Assembly: GCA_024867545.1 (NCBI GenBank)
Contig: JANFNE010000016.1
Location: forward strand, 248,001-312,000
Reading direction: 5' to 3'
Origin: Phytopythium helicoides
Lineage: Eukaryota > Oomycota > Peronosporomycetes > Pythiales > Pythiaceae
Length of the DNA stretch: 64,000 bases
Positions within the stretch are counted from its first letter, which is position 1. Every line of letters begins with the position of its first letter. The translations under genes and the position numbers were made by a program. The notes beneath the pieces were generated by a model. That model searched no databases. It was not told the origin of the DNA and saw nothing but the letters and a program-made list of their open reading frames with translations. This document shows positions 54,887-64,000 of this stretch, piece after piece.

Positions 54887-55952
54887 CTAAAAGGTGATCT
54901 GCGCGCCGTAGCCGAACTTGAAGTCGTCCTTGGCGGGGAAGGCCTCAGCCGACAGCGTCAGCATAAAGTTGGGCAGCACGCGTGCCTCGACGCTCGTAGG
55001 CCACACGGCCCGTCTGGTCGATGGCCGACACGATGTGCGCCTGGTTCAGATCGACCTCGACGCCGACCGTGGTCTGCGACTCGCCGGACGCGTGGTTGTA
55101 CACTAGCTCCGAGCCGTAGCGCATACGGTTGCTCACCTTGCGCAGGTACTGCAGCTGCACCGTGCCCATGGCGCCGTACGTGGCCGTGCCCGCCCACGTG
55201 GGCGTGTTGTACTTGGCGCAGTACGCGGCAATCACCTTGCGGTGCTTGCCATGGTAGTAGCCCTCGCCACCGAGCGCCAGGTTCTGTGTGATGCTCTGGA
55301 AGTAGCTCACGCCAACAAGCGGGCCGTTCGAGAGCTTCATGTTCCACATGAAGTCCTCACCGGTGTAGTCAAAGTCAGCGAGCACCTGGCTGCCGTGCGC
55401 CTCGGACTTGAGCTGCGACTTGACGCGCATCTTCCAGTTGGACGTCAGCCGCTGGTTCCACCGCGCATCCAGGTATCCGTCTGGCGTGATCTTGCTCATG
55501 AGGAAGGTGGACGGGTCATTGGGCTCGCCAACGAGCACATTAGCACCGAACTGATACAGTCCCGCCGGGGATCATGGGCGTGCCAAGCAGGAACGAGTGC
55601 GAAGTCGAGAACTTCTGGCCCAGGATGCGCGTGAAGTCGAAGCGGAAGCCGTCAAAGGCGTCGGGCGACACGGGCGCCTTGAGCTCGTTGGTGGCGTTCT
55701 CGTACAGCCCAGGGTTGGGCAGCTTCTCGCGCTCGCGCTCGATCGCGTGCATCTGCTGCACGTACACGGGGATCTCGCCCTCGGCATAGTCCACGCCAAA
55801 GTCCTGCCAAGTTTTTTCCGCATCCACCAACCATCAGCTTCTCGCTCCTCTGCAGCGCCGAGCACCTCCACATATCCACGTACAGGCATGGCGCTGGTCG
55901 CGAGCACCGGGTACGTCTTGGCGCGCTCGCTCTTGCTCGGAGTCGCGCCCAT
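54887..55952 (-). CDS. TOM40: TOM40, mitochondrial outer-membrane import channel (two frameshifts)
   Basis: Exon 1 (55952-55884, MGATPSKSERAKTYPVLATS) and exon 2 (55803-54887), intron 80 bp. One surplus base in the GGG run near 55561-55563 and one near 54985-54995 make the sum divisible by three, giving 327 residues. The order of features is that of Tom40: NPGLYENATNELKAPVSPDA, FDGFRFDFTRILGQKFSTSH, FLLGTPMIPGG, LVGEPNDPSTFLMSKITPDG, then beta strands such as DFMWNMKLSNGPLVGVSYFQ, and the last strand FKFGYGAQITF with the Phe-ending beta signal. It forms the 19-strand barrel through which nearly all nuclear-coded mitochondrial proteins pass. It converges on the Whirly-like gene. Confidence 0.92.
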
Positions 55953-56280
55953 GGTGGCGGAGGGGGGGGAAAGGCGGCCGTCCGGGGGATTCCACGGGGC
56001 CCTGGAGGCTCGGGAGAACCGGCGGGGCGAGCGCGTCGACGGCCACGTCACGCTCGGGGAGCGAGGGGCGGCGCGCGGGCGCGGGGAGCAGCGAGCGAGC
56101 GGCCGCGAGAGGGAGCGAAGCAGGCGACGCGGGGAAGCGAGCGCCGGCCGGGTCCGATGGTGATGCGGGCGAGTGGTTGGCACACCCAACACTGCGCACC
56201 TTGCGCTAAGTTCTGCCAATCATCACTAAGTTCGAGTGATCCCCGATTAAGTTCGCCTTTCAGTTGAGCTCACGGACAAC
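55953..56280. promoter_or_regulatory. GC-rich bidirectional promoter region
   Basis: 330 bp between the TOM40 start and the probable start of the methyltransferase gene. Very GC-rich in the TOM40 half, AT-richer afterwards; frames across it are repetitive Arg/Pro/Ser translations. Confidence 0.4.
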
Positions 56281-58252
56281 ATGGAGGCGCTAGGGTGGGA
56301 GCGGTCGACGGCTGCGGCTCGAGCTGCTGACGAGCGAGTGGGCCCTGGCGGCTGACTGAGCTGGTGCGAGAGCACGTTGAGAGGCTGCTGAAACGGGTGG
56401 AAGGCGGAGAAAGGCTGGTTGAGCGCTTAGAGCTGCGTCGTTCGGATGGAATTGGAGAGGATGCGGAGGTCGGCGGGGAAGCGTGGGCGGTCGAAGCGAT
56501 CGACGTTGAGTGCGTGAGCGATTGCTGGAATGGCAATGTGTTGGTATTGGTAGGTTAATGGTGATATGTGGCTGTGCAGTCGATTCCGAGAGCGGTGTAA
56601 GCAACTTGGTGTGACGGAGCTGCCAGCGCTCGTGTTGGTGGATGATCAAGACCAAGCTGTGACACATGCAGAGGCTGTGGTGCGTTGTAGTGTTGCTACC
56701 GCATTCAAAATGATGTGGCTGGTGGTGTGCTTAGACTTGGGCATGCCAATGCGATCAGCATGAAGCTCTTGGATCCGAAGCCGAGGAGTTGGAAGGAGGT
56801 ATGCAGAGTGCGATGGTTTTCCGATAATCTTGGATTTAACCAAGCCTCTCTTGCCCAATCATGCAGTTATTCAACACATGTTGCCACTGATCGAAGCGAG
56901 TCAAGCTGCTGCAAGCGATGTGGCGTGGTGGAGCGCACTTGGTGCGACAGACTCCGTCAAGCCGACCACCGATCCTGCAATTATCAAGATGCGAGACGAA
57001 GCCGGCGAGCTCTTTGAGAGTGGAGAGCTTTTGGCAGCAGCTGCGCGATTCATGGAAGTGCTTGCGCTGAGCCCTCGATGCACGAAATCCAGTTTCAACC
57101 TCGCTGTTATCTTGCACATGCTGGGTTCGTGGTAGTTGATGCAGACTTGTCAACTATTTGGATCCATTTATCAACATCGTGCAAACTAATCCAGGCGAAA
57201 CGTTTTTCGCCACAACATTCATGCTGCGCGTCGTCATGATCGATGATAGCGACTCAGTTGCGCACACCGTGCTAAGGTACTGTGGTGCCTTTTGAAAGTT
57301 GAAATGTCAAGGGCTGCCGAAACTGAACGCTTACTCTTCCAGATCGGTGTACTACCCTGATGAGCCGCAACACGTTTTAGACGGGTACCGTGCTATCATC
57401 GCGACAAGTGCTGCCAATCACGTGCGTGCTGTTCATTCATTAGCAACACTAGAGGGCGAAGCTGTCACGGCTGCACCCGAGTATGTGCGGGAAGTCTTCG
57501 ACGAACTTGCCGACACTTTCGAGGAGAAACTGGTAACCCACTTGGAGTACCGAGTGCCATGGCAACTTGTTGCAGCCCTCAAGCGTCTAGAGCCAGCGGT
57601 ATTCGCAAGTCCGGCCGCTTCAAATTGGGTGGTTGCGGACGTGGGATGTGGCACGGGTCTGTGTGGCCGACTGCTTCGGCCCCACGCCAAGAGAATCATT
57701 GGGGTGCGTTTTATAACGCTGGAGCCGAAGAAATGAATGGGTCATTGATTTACAGTGTGGACGAACGCACAGGTGGACATCTCGCCTTTGATGATTGAGA
57801 AAACGCGTGCCTCGGGTGACTACGACGATCTTCACAGTGAGAATTTTGTGTTGCTTCATGACAACCGAACAATACTGAGCTCTTCGTCTTCTGTAGCTGC
57901 GGACATTGCTCCGTTTCTCGCTAGCTGCGCTGACGGATCTTTGACCTCGTCATCTCTGCCGACGTCTGGATCTACGTTGGCGCACTTGAGGAGGTCTTTG
58001 CACTCTGTGCACGTAAGGTCAGCCCCACGAGTGGCCTCATGGCGTTTTCAATCGAGCTCCTCGAGTCCGAGACTGATCCGGTGTTTCGACTCGCACCATC
58101 CGGTCGCTTCCAGCACTCCCACGAGTACATTACAACCCTCGCGAGCACAAATGGCTTCAACGTGGCTCTGAGCGAGGACATCCACGTACGAAAAGAGAGT
58201 GGGACAGCCCATTCCTGGTCGAATTTACGTGCTGCAGAAAGCGCTAGAGTAG
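56281..58252 (+). CDS. TPR-type class I SAM-dependent methyltransferase (model incomplete)
   Basis: Several exons are clear but the 5' part is not fully resolved. Pieces in order: a helical N-terminus (ELVREHVERLLKRV), LGVTELPALVLVDDQDQ, NAISMKLLDPKPRSWKE, a TPR-like helix pair (ELFESGELLAAAARFMEVLA, FNLAVILHMLG), YYPDEPQHVLDGYRAIIA, then the methyltransferase core: SAM motif I WVVADVGCGTGLCGRLLRPH, VDISPLMIEKTR after an intron with donor at 57702, FDLVISADVWIYVGALEEVF and the end GRIYVLQKALE. A surplus base near 58206 explains the last frame change. This order matches bacterial-like TPR-repeat methyltransferases (COG4976 type). The substrate is unknown. The ATG 56281 is a tentative start. 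Confidence 0.65.
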
Positions 58253-58445
58253 ACATCGCATTGAGAGTAGTAGGCCAAAAGAAAGGTGCTGACATCGATG
58301 ATCATGTTTGTTCCCGCATCGGCGGCTGCTCCGCTATATAGTACGCTCTAGACGGCCCTCGCCGCGCTTGTCTTGGACGTTCCACCTCCACGCTATAACT
58401 TAGTTTTGCTACATCCACCCTATCCGTTGCCTGCCGCGATCGCGC

Positions 58446-59469
58446 TTACGCCTTGGGCATGACCTGCGCGCTAAGCATGACGTTGTTCGTCTTGCCGGGC
58501 TGCACGCCCATGAGCTTGAGCAGCGTCTCGCGGTAGTTCCACGTGATGACCGACTGCCGGATCTTGTCGCCCTTGAACGTGTAGAAAGTCGTGCCACTGA
58601 TCTTGACCTTTTCGTGGCGCGGCTCCACGCCGTGGATGGGGCAGATCTGCGTGCCGCTGAAGACCCACGTCGCCTTGAGCTTGTCGCTGTCCGACTCCTC
58701 GCGGATGATCTCGTACTCCTCCATGATGCCATCCGGGAAGACGTCCAGCAGCGTGTTCCAATGCGCCATGATGGCCTGCACGCCGCGCAGACCCTCGGCA
58801 TAGTCGGGGCTGATGAGCGTAACGTCGTCGTCGTAGACCGTGTCTGCAATCTCCTCCATGTCCTCAATGACGCCCGTGTTCCACGCCTCGAGGATGCCCT
58901 GCAGGATGTCGTAGCGCCGGCGGTAGAGCTTCTCCGCCTGTTCGTTGGCCGCCATCTCGATCGCGCATGGACGAGATCTCGCGCTTGATGGGCGTGGACG
59001 TGGCGGCAGCCTCCGCCATCTCCGCCATCTTGATCTTCTTGCCCAGCTGCACGTTCTCGCATGCGAGGCGCTCTGCCTCAGAGCGCAGGCGGTGCAGCTC
59101 TGCGCTCTTGCGCTTGCGCTGGCGGTTGACGGCCTTGCCTTGCGAGTTTCCGTCGGCGCCAAAGGGGAAGGTCGTGTCGACGCCCGCAGGCCTCGAGCAT
59201 GCTCAGGTCGTGCTCGCGCTCAAAGTAGAAGTCGCTGTTGGAGGCGAAGACGGGCGAGGGCGCCTGCGTGCCGTCCGCGAAGGGCTCCAGGAACTCGTCC
59301 GCGTTGGCCAGCAGCATGTGGTCGAAAGCCGCCGAGGTCCATGGCGAAGGCGCCAGGCGTCGCCGCCGCTTAGCGCGTCCAGGCTCTCCTCCCAGTCGCG
59401 CCACTCGGAGCTGGCGCTGCGGCGCAGGCCGAGCGCTGCGGAAGAAGACGAAGACGCAGACACCTGCAT
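58446..59469 (-). CDS. bZIP-like / SnoaL-like fusion protein (frameshifts)
   Basis: From MQVSASSSSSAALGLRRSAS at 59469, three one-base indels (near 59330-59350, 59181-59190 and 58960-58967) connect pieces that read as one protein of about 340 residues. The N-terminal part is acidic and Phe-rich (AFDHMLLANADEFLEPFADG). A bZIP-like basic region and zipper follow (AVNRQRKRKSAELHRLRSEA; ERLACENVQLGKKIKM). The C-terminal 150 residues are an NTF2/SnoaL-like fold (GILEAWNTGVIEDMEEIADT; MAHWNTLLDVFPDGIMEEYE; FYTFKGDKIRQSVITWNY). It is probably a nuclear transcription factor whose SnoaL-like pocket could bind a ligand or dimerise; this is inference. It converges on the methyltransferase gene. Confidence 0.65.
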
Positions 59470-61115
59470 GGCTGGCTCTGGCGCTGGCTCGGGGGCTCGG
59501 TGGGCGGCGGGCGGGGCGTGGAGCGGCTCACCAGCGCGAGCTTCGCCTTCTTCCTTGCCGGCGACGCGGGAAGTTCAGAAATAACGAGCCGCTGCCGTCG
59601 CTGGTGGCCTCAAGCAGCCCACGCTTTATAAAATATTTACAATAATGGGAAAGAAGATATGCCTGGTGTTGTGGTTATGCAGGTATGGAAGGACGATATT
59701 TACTGATGTGGATGGGTTGCGCGGAATGCGTTGCGGGAATGGACGCGACGAGCAGTCGAAAAATGACGGCGGCGCGTCATTTGGATCGCTTGAAGGTGGC
59801 TTTTATGTGTGTCAAACGTACCGTATGGTGGTTGACATACAAAGATCAAGTGGAAAACAGTTTACGTGACTCGTTTACAGCCTAGCATCAGCCACCGGTA
59901 CGTCCATACGGTACTTGGTGTCTTCGGCGGTTTCCATACAAAAATCAAGTCGAATTCCAAAGAGGAGGAGAGTGGGGAAGAGAGTGGGTGACAAATGTTG
60001 CACTGCTTCCTGAAATTCTACAGTACAAACAGCAATTTGGCTCGCTTGACCTCGTTGAAGCAGTGCGGGCCGCAATCTTGGCCAATGTTGATTCCGCATA
60101 CATTGCGCCAGTCAAACTACAGTCCCTGGCCGTTTTCTTCTTCAGCACCGTAGCCTTCCGGCGCATCCTCCTGTACAATGTCATGGCCATGAGACCATGG
60201 TGTCGTCTTTATGAGGTTGCGTCGGCCTGCCTAGTGTTGCCTCGATGGCCTCGAGATGATGGCCTCGCTCGGGCTGGTCTATGAGCTTCAACTCGTTTCG
60301 GGGGGCATGGGGGTTTGTTTTGTTTTGGTCCACGCTATTGAGATGCGGCTGCCCAAGCTGACGCCGCGACGTCACTGCTGACGTCCGTCCACCCTTGAAG
60401 TACGTGGCGAGCTTCGGGCACCAACACCGGCGGGAAAACACCCGTGGCGCAAACGCCGCCGCAGTCGACAAAAGGCGGCGAGGCAGGAATTGGTTCCCGG
60501 TTGGTGGCGAGGCGCTTGGTGTTTGTGCAGTCGTTTGTTTTGCTTGTTTGTTTTCAGGTTGCACTCGTGCATTTTCATGGTTTTTTTCATCATTCGAGAT
60601 CCTGCATGGCTGTGCGTTTGCAGAATCCATGAGTTTTCGACGGTGAAGATGGCAACGAGGCTTCTGTACGTGTGAAGAGTTTGTCGCGGACAGGTTGTAG
60701 AGCACGGAGGTTTGAGGCCTGGGAGTGGCGGTCTGCTTCACGTCTGGAATCGACTTTGAGCTCGTTGGAGCACCAGCGGATCTTTCGGATGCAGCGCACC
60801 CCTGCAGCAATGCACGAATTTTGGTGGAGGCGGTGGAGTGGATGCGATATGACACCTCACACGAATTCTATCAGCGGATGTCCGTGATGAGGATGATGAT
60901 GGCATGGTCCCGAATTCTCGCTTCGACTACGGTATTGGCAAGCTCGGATCGCGAGCCCGCTGGGTTGTGCAATGCGAACGAGTGCTCACCGTCAATGGCT
61001 TTGGTGAAAAGCGTGAATGGAGAGAGAGAGGGAGAGAGAGAGAGAGAGAGAGAGAGTTTGCAAAAGTGCAATGTGCATTTATCTACATAGTGGTTATGAA
61101 CGATCGATCTCACTT
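59470..61115. other. 1.6-kb intergenic stretch
   Basis: No gene is supported. A minus-strand frame at 60181-60855 is 224 codons long but polar and without features. The stretch near 60030-60190 has slightly protein-like short frames on the minus strand but no homology I recognise. Confidence 0.4.
61021..61056. repeat. GA microsatellite
   Basis: Run of GA dinucleotides with one GGA interruption, about 60 bp after the 3' end of the ABC transporter gene. Confidence 0.9.
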
Positions 61116-64000
61116 CTACCGGCGCTGATGGTTGATGTAGCGCATGGCGAACACTGTGAGCACGCGGAAGATGGCAATGGTGGCGATCGTGATGCCAATG
61201 TACTGGCCAATGTGCGCATGCTTGATGCCGAACACGGCTTCGATGTATGCCTTGATGGGCACCTGGCCAACACTGGAAGGAGCGTTCTGCACAATCTGGC
61301 AGCCCAGAGGCTCTCCCGACAGGTCCATAGCTATTCCTTGAGCACTGGCGGCCAAAATTTGCATCTCGGTGGATTCGGGGCAGTCACCAAATACGAGCGC
61401 CGACAGGATGGAGAACACGTAGCGCTGCGGAGATATGGCGAAGAGCCACTTGTAGCCTCCTGGCAGCTGCAGCGTCGGCGGGTTGAAGCCCGAGACCATG
61501 AGGAACAGCGAGTTGAGTAGGATGCCAATAATGGCCGCGACCTCGATGCTCGGCAGCGCGAAGATCAGCAGCTGGCCCAGGTACGCCTGGAACAAAATAT
61601 GCAGCGCAACGTTCACCCAGTACAGCACGGCAGTGCCAAAGCCCGTGAAGCCGACCATGGGGAAGAACAGCACCGTGAATACGAGCGCGCTGACCAGCAC
61701 GTACGGGATCTCAACCAGCGAGAACGCCACGAAGAACCACAGTGTGTTGTACGTCTGCGATGCACGCTCACGATAGAAGGCTGCGCGCTCCTCAAAAGCC
61801 AGCGGCAGGATACTGATGAACGACACGAGGCCGATGAAGATTGTCGAGAGGAAAACCATGCCGAGACCGCCGTTGATGCCCTGGTACGTCTTGTACTCGG
61901 CGCTCACGTACACGAGTCCGAAGAGCAAACCAAGAAAGAGCGCGATCATGAGCCGGGTCCAGTTGTAGGATGGCGTGCGCCAGTACGTCGCCGAAAAGCG
62001 CTTCATGAGGAACTGAAGCTGCGTCATGTTCGTGGCGGCACGCTTCTTGGCAAACGCCACCGGTGCAAGAGTTTCGGACGGCTGGAACAAGCCTGCCTCG
62101 CCAAACCGCGCTTCAAGTGCACGCTTCGCCTCGCTCGCCTTGAAGATCTGCGCAAAGTCCCTGTTCTCCGTATCAACGCCGTCGTCACCATGGGCGTGCT
62201 GCTTGTTAACGCCGGCTCCGATGACTTCAAGCATCCACGTAGCCGGGTTGTATCCTTGACGAATCCGTGGCACACCAGGCAGAGCCTCAAAGTAGTCGAC
62301 AAGTACCTGACTCTTTTCGCCGAGCTCGCCAAAGTAGACGGCCTCGCCTCCTCGCTGAAGCAGCAACAAGTTGTCGAACAGCGAAAACACGTCGAGAGAT
62401 GGCTGGTGGATCGTGCACAAGACTGTCCGACCCGAGTCAGCCACTTTTCGCACACCGTCCATGATGACCTTGGCTGATCGAGCGTCAAGTCCGCTGGTCG
62501 GCTCGTCGAGGAAGAGCACGCTCGGACGCGCTGCCAGCTCCACACCGATGGTTAGACGCTTCATCTGCTCCATGTTGCTACCACGAATGATCTGGTCGGC
62601 GATCTCGTTCATCGCAAGCAGATCGAGACACTCCTGCACCGATGCGAGCTTGCGTTCGCGGGGTTCATCCGAGCTCTGACGCAAGAAAGCGCTGAAGGTC
62701 AACGCCTCCCGGAAGGTCGAGCCTTCCGAGTGGACATCCATCTGCTCGCAGTATCCGGTGCAACGGCGCACCGCGAGGTCGGAAGCTTCGTAGCCGTTCA
62801 GAAGAACCGATCCCTTGATGACACCGCCAGTCTTGCGACCTGCAATGACGTCCATGAGCGTCGTCTTGCCGGCGCCAGTTGCTCCCATCAAGGCAGTGAT
62901 CGTTCCTGGCATCGCATAGCCCGTGATGCCCTTGAGCAGATCGACGTCGTGCGCACGCTCCTCTCCATCAGCCGGGACGGTGACGGTGTACCACAAGTCC
63001 CGGAAAGCGACAGTCACAGGAGGAACCTGGACGCTTTCGTCAACGATCGGCACAACCACAACGTTGGACGAGGGGTGCTTGGCGTTGTCGGGCGATGAGC
63101 GTGGCGTCGTGGCAAGTGCGTACGTGTCGTCGGAGTTGACGTCTTCGTCTTCTTGATCGCCCGCTACCGCTGCGAGTTGCTGCCTCAGCTCGTGATTGAA
63201 GAGCGAAATGTGCTCGGGGCGTTCGTACCGGTGAAACTCGAGCACAATGTAGGAGAGCACCATGAAGAGCACGTAGCTCGCAACCATGAAGATGACTCCG
63301 TACCAGACCCAGCCCTTGTCGCTCGGTACGTCGAACAAACGTAGAGCGTACTCGCCCATTGTCATTCCGTACGTCGTGCAGTAGTCGACACCTTGGTAGA
63401 TGCATGTGTCGAGCTCGTGATGGCGGTATTGAGAGACGACTGCACTACGCACTGCCCAAGCCACTGGGTCGATCCAGTACAGCCAGATGAGCCAGTCGGG
63501 GAGTTGATCCTTGCTGACGATAAAACCTGCAAAGAGGATGAAGAGCAGCAAGAAGACCATGGCAGCAGGCTTGGCGATATGGAGGTCAGGTGATACAGCC
63601 GCCAGGAAGAAGAATAGCGCGAGGAAGACAAGCACCACAAGCAGCAGCGCCAGCAGGAACACGATGAAAGGACCAACGTCGTGCACGAATCCCGCGAACC
63701 AGTAGACGGCCGAGCCAAAGACGACGGCCTCGAGAAGTGCGAGTGGAATCTGACTCAGGGACGATGCCAGCACGTACGCCGATGTGCGGTAAAAGTTGGC
63801 GCGGCGCTGCTTGTAAAAGACGGCTCGTGAGTTGAAGAAGCTCGTGAGCATCGACGCTTGGCCGAGGCCAAGGAAGAGCACAGAAGCAAAGATGACACCC
63901 ATCGTCACCTGCGTGTTGGCCAAGTCCATCTGGTAGAATAAACTTGAGAACACAAAGCCCATGAGCACAACGAGCAGAGCCCGGCCCTTGAGAAAGGCAG
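61116..64000 (-). CDS. PDR-type full-size ABCG transporter, C-terminal two thirds (runs off the window)
   Basis: The frame is open to the window end, so the first nucleotide-binding domain lies outside. What is present: first membrane domain from VLMGFVFSSLFYQ to LDTCIYQGVDYCTTYG with six segments; then the second nucleotide-binding domain with Walker A GATGAGKTTLMDVIAGRKTG, the GYCEQMD Q-loop, a signature MEQMKRLTIGVEL in place of the usual LSGG-like string, Walker B VLFLDEPTSGLDA and H-loop TIHQPS; then the second membrane domain with YNTLWFFVAFSLVEIPYVLV and the ending FGIKHAHIGQYIG...FAMRYINHQRR. PDR pumps export hydrophobic toxins and sterol-like compounds from the plasma membrane. It is intronless in this part. 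Confidence 0.93.
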   Translation of the reverse strand, partial: AFLKGRALLVVLMGFVFSSLFYQMDLANTQVTMGVIFASVLFLGLGQASMLTSFFNSRAVFYKQRRANFYRTSAYVLASSLSQIPLALLEAVVFGSAVYWFAGFVHDVGPFIVFLLALLLVVLVFLALFFFLAAVSPDLHIAKPAAMVFLLLFILFAGFIVSKDQLPDWLIWLYWIDPVAWAVRSAVVSQYRHHELDTCIYQGVDYCTTYGMTMGEYALRLFDVPSDKGWVWYGVIFMVASYVLFMVLSYIVLEFHRYERPEHISLFNHELRQQLAAVAGDQEDEDVNSDDTYALATTPRSSPDNAKHPSSNVVVVPIVDESVQVPPVTVAFRDLWYTVTVPADGEERAHDVDLLKGITGYAMPGTITALMGATGAGKTTLMDVIAGRKTGGVIKGSVLLNGYEASDLAVRRCTGYCEQMDVHSEGSTFREALTFSAFLRQSSDEPRERKLASVQECLDLLAMNEIADQIIRGSNMEQMKRLTIGVELAARPSVLFLDEPTSGLDARSAKVIMDGVRKVADSGRTVLCTIHQPSLDVFSLFDNLLLLQRGGEAVYFGELGEKSQVLVDYFEALPGVPRIRQGYNPATWMLEVIGAGVNKQHAHGDDGVDTENRDFAQIFKASEAKRALEARFGEAGLFQPSETLAPVAFAKKRAATNMTQLQFLMKRFSATYWRTPSYNWTRLMIALFLGLLFGLVYVSAEYKTYQGINGGLGMVFLSTIFIGLVSFISILPLAFEERAAFYRERASQTYNTLWFFVAFSLVEIPYVLVSALVFTVLFFPMVGFTGFGTAVLYWVNVALHILFQAYLGQLLIFALPSIEVAAIIGILLNSLFLMVSGFNPPTLQLPGGYKWLFAISPQRYVFSILSALVFGDCPESTEMQILAASAQGIAMDLSGEPLGCQIVQNAPSSVGQVPIKAYIEAVFGIKHAHIGQYIGITIATIAIFRVLTVFAMRYINHQRR

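Noticed and set aside
60181..60855. A 224-codon minus-strand frame in the 59.5-61.1 kb gap
   Set aside because: Polar, low-complexity translation with no recognisable domain; no supporting promoter or neighbour.
61599..62477. A 292-codon plus-strand frame over the ABC transporter
   Set aside because: It lies antisense to the transporter's conserved second half and has no features of its own.
1..64000. tRNA genes, rRNA, CRISPR arrays, transposons
   Set aside because: No cloverleaf-type B-box strings, repeats with regular spacers, transposase or reverse-transcriptase motifs were noticed on reading; a tRNA scan would be needed to exclude tRNAs fully.

Overview
This window is nuclear DNA from a eukaryote, most probably an oomycete (Peronosporales, Pythium-like). 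Genes are compact and strongly alternate in direction. Introns are GT-AG and 50-130 bp long. Several starts are preceded by the oomycete core-promoter element (a GCTCATTYYNCAWTTT-like Inr/FPR). The gene content fits a zoosporic, osmotrophic organism: flagellar DRC1 and CFAP206, an array of SWEET sugar transporters, a membrane-anchored GH5 glucanase, a PDR-type ABC transporter and a small secreted Cys-rich protein. No tRNA, rRNA, CRISPR array or intact mobile element was seen.

Layout. 1-5 kb: an unknown protein, a zinc-ribbon/WW/CaaX protein and a tail-anchored protein. 5-10.2 kb: four tandem SWEET genes. 10.4-15.5 kb: a J-domain protein with Cys/His clusters and a ubiquitin-like region, then two divergent genes sharing a zinc-knuckle repeat, one of which also carries an HNH-like nuclease domain. 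15.8-21.2 kb: a mitochondrial carrier and a truncated inverted copy of it, flanking a cysteine desulfurase/selenocysteine lyase. 22-25.1 kb: an ATG6/Beclin gene carrying an internal DysF-like domain, and a fifth SWEET with a frameshift. 25.8-33.4 kb: a secreted Cys-rich protein, a CBM20/F5-8C/CNB/GDPD phosphodiesterase and a four-RRM protein. 33.5-43 kb: SERINC, DRC1, a COG0523 zinc GTPase and GH5. 43-54.7 kb: alpha-actinin, CFAP206, two WD40 proteins and a Whirly-like single-strand DNA-binding protein ending in an SSB-like tip. 54.9-64 kb: TOM40, a TPR methyltransferase, a bZIP/SnoaL fusion and the C-terminal part of a PDR ABC transporter.

Many conserved genes from 22 kb rightwards (ATG6, SWEET5, SERINC, GH5, actinin, CFAP206, both WD40 genes, TOM40, the methyltransferase, the bZIP gene) are interrupted by single-base indels, several of them in homopolymers. 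Summed exon lengths become multiples of three once these are allowed for. I read this as uncorrected sequencing error rather than mass pseudogenisation, but raw reads are needed to decide. Exon coordinates were derived by hand from splice signals and reading-frame continuity.

The observations most worth following are the ATG6-DysF architecture, the Whirly protein with a bacterial SSB-like acidic tip, the divergent zinc-knuckle/HNH pair and the inverted carrier duplication.
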